Origin: CALMBW01 sp963779645
GTDB taxonomy: Bacteria; Actinomycetota; CADDZG01; WHSQ01
DNA: 64,000 bases
Reading direction: 5' to 3'
NCBI GenBank assembly: GCA_963779645.1
Contig: CAVZYX010000005.1
Coordinates: forward strand, 2,046,001 to 2,110,000
Made by a program: the position numbers and the translations under genes. Positions 58,416 to 64,000 of this stretch are shown piece after piece. Position 1 is the first letter of the stretch. Every line of letters begins with the position of its first letter. A model generated the notes under the pieces. The model made no database searches. It was given only the letters and a program-made list of their open reading frames with translations, and was not told where the DNA came from.

Positions 58416-59021
58416 GTGGGTCAGGAAGCCAGTTGTAAAGCGCGGATCGGACGTTCGACCGTCGAGGGGAAGGCTCTGCTCGAGTCGGACCATGTTCTGT
58501 TCCGCGGCGACGACCGGCTCAAGATCATGTTCAAGGACATCTCCGAAGTAAGGGTGGCGAAAGGCTGGTTGACCCTCAAGCACAAGGGTGGGAGCGCTGC
58601 CTTCGAACTCGGCTCGCGAGCGGAACGATGGGCCGAGCGGATCGTCAATCCACCGACCCTCCTCGACAGATTGGGGGTTAAGCCGAGCATGCGGGTCACT
58701 GTTCCGTCCGGGTTCGGTCAGAGTTTTCTGGACGACCTCTCTAAGTTGGGTGTCGACGTGTCGTCGCGGTTGCGCAAGGACTCCGACATCGTGTTCGTCG
58801 CAGCAAGCACTCACGATGAGCTGGTGAAGATAGGAAAGGCCTCAACCTCGATCGTTCCGAACGGCGCAGTGTGGGTCGTCTATCCGAAGGGCCGCAAAGA
58901 ACTCACCGAGAACGATGTCCTTGCTGGGGGCCGCGCCGCAGGCCTCACCGATAACAAGGTGGCCTCTTTCTCCGCGACCGAAACCGCACTCCGATTCGTC
59001 ATCCCGGTTGCGAAACGCTAG
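58416..59021 (+). CDS. Conserved-type hypothetical protein (DUF3052-like C-terminus)
   Basis: 201 residues, GTG start 2 bp after the MBL gene. The N-terminal part (about 1-80) is a small beta-rich domain (CKARIGRSTVEGKALLESDHVLFRGDDRLKIMF). The C-terminal part (about 85-200: LGVKPSMRVTVPSGFGQSFLDDLSKLG, VFVAASTHDELVKIGKA, GAVWVVYPKGRKELTENDV) looks like the DUF3052 family, sometimes found with stress or cold proteins. Function unknown. Its last 180 bp are overlapped by the convergent TPR gene. Confidence 0.75.
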   Translation: MGQEASCKARIGRSTVEGKALLESDHVLFRGDDRLKIMFKDISEVRVAKGWLTLKHKGGSAAFELGSRAERWAERIVNPPTLLDRLGVKPSMRVTVPSGFGQSFLDDLSKLGVDVSSRLRKDSDIVFVAASTHDELVKIGKASTSIVPNGAVWVVYPKGRKELTENDVLAGGRAAGLTDNKVASFSATETALRFVIPVAKR

Positions 59022-59720
59022 CACCGCTACTTGTTGGAGAGTTGCTCCGCTCGCTCGGGCGCGGTCCGTTAGGCCCGGGTCGGCCGCGGTTACGGCGTCG
59101 AACCATCGCTTGGCTTGGGTGAACTTGCCCTTCCGCTCGAGGAGGTCGCCGAGGACGTACCAGGCTCTTATGTGGTGCTCTTCAACGGTCGAAGGCTGAA
59201 GGCCGAGTCGCAGTAGGCGTCCGATCGCATCATCCACGCGGCCCATGTCGACCAACGCGCCTGCGGCAACGATCTGGCCCTCGTAGAACACCTCGTCGCC
59301 GACATCGCGAGTGATCTCGTCGCAGTACTCGAGAGCCTTATCGGGTCTCTTCATGGCTCGGTAGGAGTCGGCGATCACGTGATTCTGGCTCGTCGATCCG
59401 GTCATCCGGCGGAAGGCCGCAAGTTCCAGAGCGGCTTCCTTCCACTTCTCGGCGGCGTAGTAAGCCACGCCCAGGAACTCTCGCACCGAGACCGATCTGA
59501 GGGCCATGTGTTTCGACTGGTCCCCCAGGCGGATCGCCTCGTCCACATCGCCTTCTGCGTAGGCATTCATCGCATCGGCGAATACCTTCAGGAGAATCTC
59601 GGCCTTTCCCGGTCGTGCCGCGGCGGTCAGTTCCTTGATGACCCCGTCCGCGAGACGCACAGATCCGCCTTGCTGGATGGGCGCGTGCCCTTTGGGTGGT
59701 TTACGCGGTTGATCTTTCAC
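58842..59720 (-). CDS. TPR-like repeat protein
   Basis: 292 residues in the open frame. Helical repeats resembling TPRs occupy about 40-225 (NAYAEGDVDEAIRLGDQSKHMAL, FLGVAYYAAEKWKEAALEL, DKALEYCDEITRDVGDEV, WYVLGDLLERKGKFTQAKRWFDAV). The N-terminus is basic and Pro-rich. The last about 60 residues are read antisense to the convergent gene and look like shadow sequence, so the true stop is probably near 59020-59030 and may be hidden by an indel. Probably a scaffold or assembly protein; similar proteins are common in actinobacteria. Confidence 0.72.
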   Translation of the reverse strand: MKDQPRKPPKGHAPIQQGGSVRLADGVIKELTAAARPGKAEILLKVFADAMNAYAEGDVDEAIRLGDQSKHMALRSVSVREFLGVAYYAAEKWKEAALELAAFRRMTGSTSQNHVIADSYRAMKRPDKALEYCDEITRDVGDEVFYEGQIVAAGALVDMGRVDDAIGRLLRLGLQPSTVEEHHIRAWYVLGDLLERKGKFTQAKRWFDAVTAADPGLTDRARASGATLQQVAVLAFRNRDDESECGFGRGERGHLVIGEACGAAPSKDIVLGEFFAALRIDDPHCAVRNDRG

Positions 59721-59754
59721 GCCACGACCCTAACCCGCGGCGTGCTCGTTACCG

Positions 59755-61431
59755 TTAGTCGAAGTAGCGCACGATCTCCAATACGAGAACGACTCCGCTG
59801 ACGATCATCCCGATGCCGGCCACGATCTCCGTGATGCGATCTCGGTTCGTCCTTCGGTTGCGCTCGTAGGCTACGTAACCGACGAAGATGCCGAGGGCCG
59901 AGAAGATCACCTTGGCTGTGAAAAGCCATCGGCCCAATGCGATGAAGCCCAAGACGATCGACAGGACCGCCAACCCCAAGGTCATCAACCGTGCATCGAA
60001 AGTGAAGTTGGAACCGCTGGTTCTCGGAGTCTTCGTAGTCGACGTGCTCGTGTACCTCGACTGGGTCTTCGGTATGGACCGCGATCCAGGATCGTTCAAG
60101 AGGTCGCCGAAGAAGTTGCGCGCTCGCAACCCCAAACTCTGCTGCTCCGTTTGGGCCTCTGGGATAACGATCTCGGAGGGCCGCGGGGCCGCGTGGTAAA
60201 CCGACACATCCCCTTCGGTCTGGATCAACGGAGAGCCCGCGGGCATCGAACCGGGAGCGACGGTAGCCGGCGGCGGTGATACGGCTCTTGCCATAGCTCC
60301 TTGGTTCTCAACCAGCTGCGAGATCTCGGCGGCTCGGCCAGGCGGAATGATGTCCCGCCAGGTCGTTACCCGACCGCTCGCCGTCACGCTCAATCGCGCT
60401 GCGCCTCCGACATCCTCGTAGCCGACAAGTTCTATCTGTTCCAAGGGGCAGAACAATTGCGTAGACCCGTCCGACTGACCGATGAACAGGATCTGCCTAT
60501 CCGTGACGGCGATGAGACCCGCATGGTTGGTGACCTGCTCGACCCCGAAGATCAAACCGACGAGACGCTCTCCAGGAGCGAGGCAACCCGCAAGCACCGC
60601 CAGTCGATGTTGGGAGTTAGATCTTTCCGCTTCGCTCAGGCGCGCGATGGCCATCTGCCTGACCTGTTCGGGCGGGCTCAGGACCGGCTGAGTCACCACG
60701 TTTTGGGTCATCACCTGACCAGTGGTCACTTGGCTGACGTTAGGGGCCACGTGCTCGACGCGGACGTTGCCCGCGGTTACGGGATCGTTCGTCAACGTGC
60801 CCGGATGCTGCGTTGCGACAACGTAAGACTCAGAGACGATCAGAGAATCCGCAGGAGGTCTTGCCCCCTGTGCCGATGGTTGGGCTGCGGTCGTGGGTCC
60901 CGAGGCCGGTGCGGGTTCGTACCCAGGGCCGGACGCTTGCCCCGGCTGCGCGTACCCGGTTGCGGGCTGGGCCAGCGAACTCCGGTAGCCACTGACGCTC
61001 AACGGTGGCGCATCCCTCACGCCCGTATAGATGGTGTTCTCGGCACCTTCCGTCGCTCCTGGAGCCGCAGTGGAGGGGTCAACGGGGTCTTGATCGGGTT
61101 CGGAGGAAGGAGTATTCGCCATCCCTCTGGGAGATTGGGCCATCACCGCGTGGCCCGGTGGAGGTTGGTGGCTCTGAGGGGTCTGCAACACGACCTCTCG
61201 TTGCACCGGAGCCCCCTGGGGGGCCGGCGTCTCGCTGTGGGGAGCAACCGCCTCGGATGTGGGGGACGGCGCCGGTCCGGCCGCCACGGGCGCGACCGTT
61301 TCCCCGGGTCCGGGAGGCGGCGGAGGCATGGCTAGCGCCTCCCAAGTGCCCGCGGCCTCGTTCCACTTCAGCCACGAGCCGTCGGGTTGCTCGTAGAACC
61401 ATTCCCCGCGTCTCTCGATCGGTTGTCCCAT
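59755..61431 (-). CDS. Membrane protein with Pro/Gln-rich region and PH-like domain
   Basis: 558 residues. A short WW-like opening (RRGEWFYEQPDGSWLKWNEAAGTWEAL) is followed by about 220 residues of Pro/Ala/Gln/Ser-rich low complexity. Then comes a bacterial PH-like domain of the YokE type (about 285-375: LAPGERLVGLIFGVEQVTNHAGLIAVTDRQILFIGQSDG), a Ser/Thr linker and three hydrophobic segments at the C-terminus. I start at MGQPIERRGEWF; the longer frame is implausible. The WW-like start plus PH plus membrane segments suggests a membrane-associated signalling or envelope adaptor. Confidence 0.75.
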   Translation of the reverse strand: MGQPIERRGEWFYEQPDGSWLKWNEAAGTWEALAMPPPPPGPGETVAPVAAGPAPSPTSEAVAPHSETPAPQGAPVQREVVLQTPQSHQPPPGHAVMAQSPRGMANTPSSEPDQDPVDPSTAAPGATEGAENTIYTGVRDAPPLSVSGYRSSLAQPATGYAQPGQASGPGYEPAPASGPTTAAQPSAQGARPPADSLIVSESYVVATQHPGTLTNDPVTAGNVRVEHVAPNVSQVTTGQVMTQNVVTQPVLSPPEQVRQMAIARLSEAERSNSQHRLAVLAGCLAPGERLVGLIFGVEQVTNHAGLIAVTDRQILFIGQSDGSTQLFCPLEQIELVGYEDVGGAARLSVTASGRVTTWRDIIPPGRAAEISQLVENQGAMARAVSPPPATVAPGSMPAGSPLIQTEGDVSVYHAAPRPSEIVIPEAQTEQQSLGLRARNFFGDLLNDPGSRSIPKTQSRYTSTSTTKTPRTSGSNFTFDARLMTLGLAVLSIVLGFIALGRWLFTAKVIFSALGIFVGYVAYERNRRTNRDRITEIVAGIGMIVSGVVLVLEIVRYFD

Positions 61432-61756
61432 TACCGCCCCCAGTTCGGAGGGCCCCTGACCGGGAACCCTCGTCCGAGGATAGAGCAGACCAACCTCCCG
61501 CCTCAGGCTTGCCCCTTGGCAGAAAAGCCGTAACCCCCGCACCCGGGTCCTTCCGGCTGTAGTACCACTCTGTCCGCTTAGCCCCCTATCCATCCCCTCC
61601 GGGATGGGTTCGGGTCGCTATGTGAATCTTCCGTTCCTGCTGGGTGATTATGGAAGGGGGTTAACGGGCCATCTGTGATGGGGTCCGAACGGACTAGTCG
61701 CAGTAGGGGGTCTTCCCGCATTTCAGACAAACCCTCTTCTGTCGAACACCTCGCTG
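61432..61756. other. Intergenic region between the PH-domain gene and the secreted protein
   Basis: No gene is supported. A hairpin CCATCCC, four bases, GGGATGG lies around 61588-61607 and could be part of the leader of the minus-strand gene. A short Cys-containing frame (CLKCGKTPYCD) on the minus strand ends near 61694 but overlaps the next gene antisense; I do not call it. The right part probably holds the promoter of the gene at 61757. Confidence 0.4.
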
Positions 61757-62293
61757 GTGTACAAACGAATCGACATGAAGAGATCCCTGGCTGCGGCACT
61801 TCTGACCCTTGGTCTGTTTGGGTCGCCCGCTTTCGGTGACACGCAATTCGTCACCGATATCGACGATGTCGCGGGCAAACTCGATCTGGGGCAGCTTCGG
61901 TTCGCTCATAACGGCACGAAGTACGAGTTCACGATCAACTTCTACGACAAGTGGAAAGTGAAGACCCTTAAGGCAGGAAACGGCGGACTGAACATCTATA
62001 TGGACACCATCGGCGCGGCCGGCTCAGGGTTCAACTACTACGCAACCGTGGTCAAGACCGGCAGCGGCCTCGACTGCCTCCTCTACAAGGCCAACGGTGA
62101 TCAGGTGGGCAACGGGAAGTCGCACAAGGACGGCAAGGCGGTCACTTGCACCATTCCGAAGAAGAAGGTCTTCCGGGATAGAGCCCTATTCGAGTGGTCC
62201 ATAAACTCGAACTGGAAGACAGGCAACGGTGACTTCAAGCACGACTACGCGCCAGACGACGGCTACTACACGCACATCATCGGCGAAGACTAG
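61757..62293 (+). CDS. Small secreted protein of unknown function
   Basis: 178 residues (172 if translation starts at ATG 61775). A clean signal peptide (KRSLAAALLTLGLFGSPAFG) is followed by a mature domain of about 150 residues rich in Tyr, Lys, Asp and Gly with two Cys (DCLLYK and VTCTIPK), suggesting one disulphide and a beta-rich fold. It ends with a Tyr/His-rich DDGYYTHIIGED. I recognise no family. No obvious partner gene is adjacent. Confidence 0.75.
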   Translation: MYKRIDMKRSLAAALLTLGLFGSPAFGDTQFVTDIDDVAGKLDLGQLRFAHNGTKYEFTINFYDKWKVKTLKAGNGGLNIYMDTIGAAGSGFNYYATVVKTGSGLDCLLYKANGDQVGNGKSHKDGKAVTCTIPKKKVFRDRALFEWSINSNWKTGNGDFKHDYAPDDGYYTHIIGED

Positions 62294-62377
62294 GACTAAG
62301 CCCTCAGGGCCCTCCACCCACTTCCCTTTCAGGCACAACGCTTAGAAGGTGTCCCACCCTCTGCTTACTCTCTTCAC

Positions 62378-62794
62378 ATGACCGCAGCGATGCCCCGATG
62401 CCACATCGTTGTGAAGGGCCGGAAGGCTTCCTACTTGCCTGCATTGCGCCAAAAGGTGGCACCCCTTTTCAGTAAGGACGAAGTTCTCTGTTCTCCGTGG
62501 ATATCCATCACTTTCCTCAACTACTGGGAGATCGCAGCTAGGTTTGGAATGTGGCGCCGGTCCCAATGAGCACCGAGGTTGCATGTGAAGCACAAGGCCG
62601 CGGACGCATACGGAGTCGTGTCCAACCTTCGTAAGAATCGAGGGGGCTGGATCATCTACGTGGGAGCAAAATCCGTCGACGCACTGGCGGATCTCGTTAG
62701 ACGCCATCTCCTGTCGTCCTTCGACTACAAGTTGAGAGCAACGAAGAAGGGCGGCCCGAAGGCCGCCCTTAAAGCTCTTTTGAGCGCTGAATAG
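62378..62794 (+). pseudogene. Two short ORFs, possibly one broken gene
   Basis: Frames 62378-62569 (63 residues) and 62579-62794 (71 residues) follow each other with a 9-bp gap and may be halves of one gene interrupted by a stop or indel. The second has RKNRGGWIIYVGAKSVDALADLVRRHLLSSFDYKL, a pattern vaguely like the end of LAGLIDADG homing endonucleases; I would not rely on this. Its last residues are encoded by a strong hairpin (62747-62770) that is more likely a terminator of the 16S transcript, which argues against a functional C-terminus. Confidence 0.3.
62747..62770 (-). terminator. UUCG-loop hairpin downstream of 16S rRNA, probable terminator
   Basis: On the minus strand AAGGGCGGCC, the tetraloop TTCG and GGCCGCCCTT form a perfect 10-bp stem, followed by CTTCGTTGCTC. 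It begins about 83 bp beyond the 3' end of 16S rRNA. The following run is only moderately T-rich, so its efficiency is uncertain. Confidence 0.65.
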
Positions 62795-62846
62795 TGTGCC
62801 TGCCTAATGTCGGCGATCAGTGGCTTCAACTAGGAGTTTCTATGCT

Positions 62847-64000
<1,154 letters not shown>

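Noticed and set aside
60301..61335. 344-codon plus-strand frame
   Set aside because: It lies opposite the Pro-rich part of the PH-domain membrane protein. The Arg/Gly-rich translation is typical for a GC-rich shadow.
61694..61909. Minus-strand 71-residue frame ending CLKCGKTPYCD (possible tiny zinc ribbon)
   Set aside because: Most of it is antisense to the secreted-protein gene. The Cys-rich end is suggestive, but there is no start or ribosome site just upstream of it.

Overview
The window looks like chromosome of a deep-branching, GC-rich member of the Actinomycetota. The partial 16S rRNA gene at the right edge has a sequence typical of that phylum. Gene order also matches two conserved actinobacterial neighbourhoods known from Mycobacterium tuberculosis. 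One is pgsA, gcvH, garA, a MerR gene, a DUF151 gene, a second MerR gene and gcvP (Rv1822-Rv1832 region). The other runs from tlyA through nadK, recN, steA, mctB, pyrG and xerD to parA, scpA, scpB, rluB, cmk and der (Rv1692-Rv1713 region). The split two-subunit glycine decarboxylase (gcvPA plus gcvPB) suggests a lineage outside the classical Actinomycetes. Nothing in the window resembles a prophage, plasmid or insertion sequence.

Layout. 1-4.2 kb: end of a sensor histidine kinase, a copper pair (two-domain multicopper oxidase and a cupredoxin/beta-helix fusion) and a PIG-V-type mannosyltransferase. 4.2-17.1 kb, minus strand: glycine cleavage genes interleaved with two MerR regulators, a DUF151 nuclease, Hpt, a D,D-carboxypeptidase, GarA, a mannose-1-phosphate guanylyltransferase/phosphomannomutase fusion, PgsA and tRNA-Pro. 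17.5-28.3 kb, minus strand: der, cmk, aroA, tyrA, aroH, rluB, scpB, scpA, trpS, then parA with a ribbon-helix-helix partner. A site-2 protease is on the plus strand. 28.4-45.1 kb: deoB, a DksA-like gene, xerD, ald, pyrG and a tightly overlapping envelope cluster read in the order tlyA, nadK, recN, steA, mctB, murJ, GT4, a phosphatase-like membrane protein and a WecA-like protein. 45.2-49.2 kb: small genes, rhomboid, HAD and DUF1015. 49.3-56.0 kb: a surface-type protein and a complete Liv branched-chain amino-acid ABC transporter behind a structured leader. 56-62.8 kb: lipid kinase, metallo-beta-lactamase, TPR, PH-domain membrane protein and small orphans. 62.85-64 kb: 16S rRNA on the minus strand, not followed by 23S.

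The most notable signal is a family of degenerate, unspaced 8-bp tandem repeats (about AYWWRTCK, best unit ACTTGTCG). They form eleven arrays confined to 7.7-28.3 kb. Nine of these lie at or just upstream of the starts of eight minus-strand genes (gcvPA, dac, gcvH, tRNA-Pro, aroA, aroH, scpA, parA); two more, one of 17 units, lie at 26.5-26.8 kb beside the parA/ribbon-helix-helix operon. The parA and scpA upstream arrays share an identical 14-bp palindrome. Ribbon-helix-helix proteins are the classic readers of unspaced 7-8 bp repeats, so I infer a chromosomal ParA/RHH partition or condensation module, or a regulon, that uses these arrays.

Caveats. At least five single-base-type frameshifts interrupt universally conserved genes (gcvT, hpt, recN twice, livG), and several conserved N-termini lack an ATG, GTG or TTG. 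This points to residual indel errors in the assembly rather than real pseudogenes. All functional statements come from reading the sequence and from family knowledge; no database search was run.
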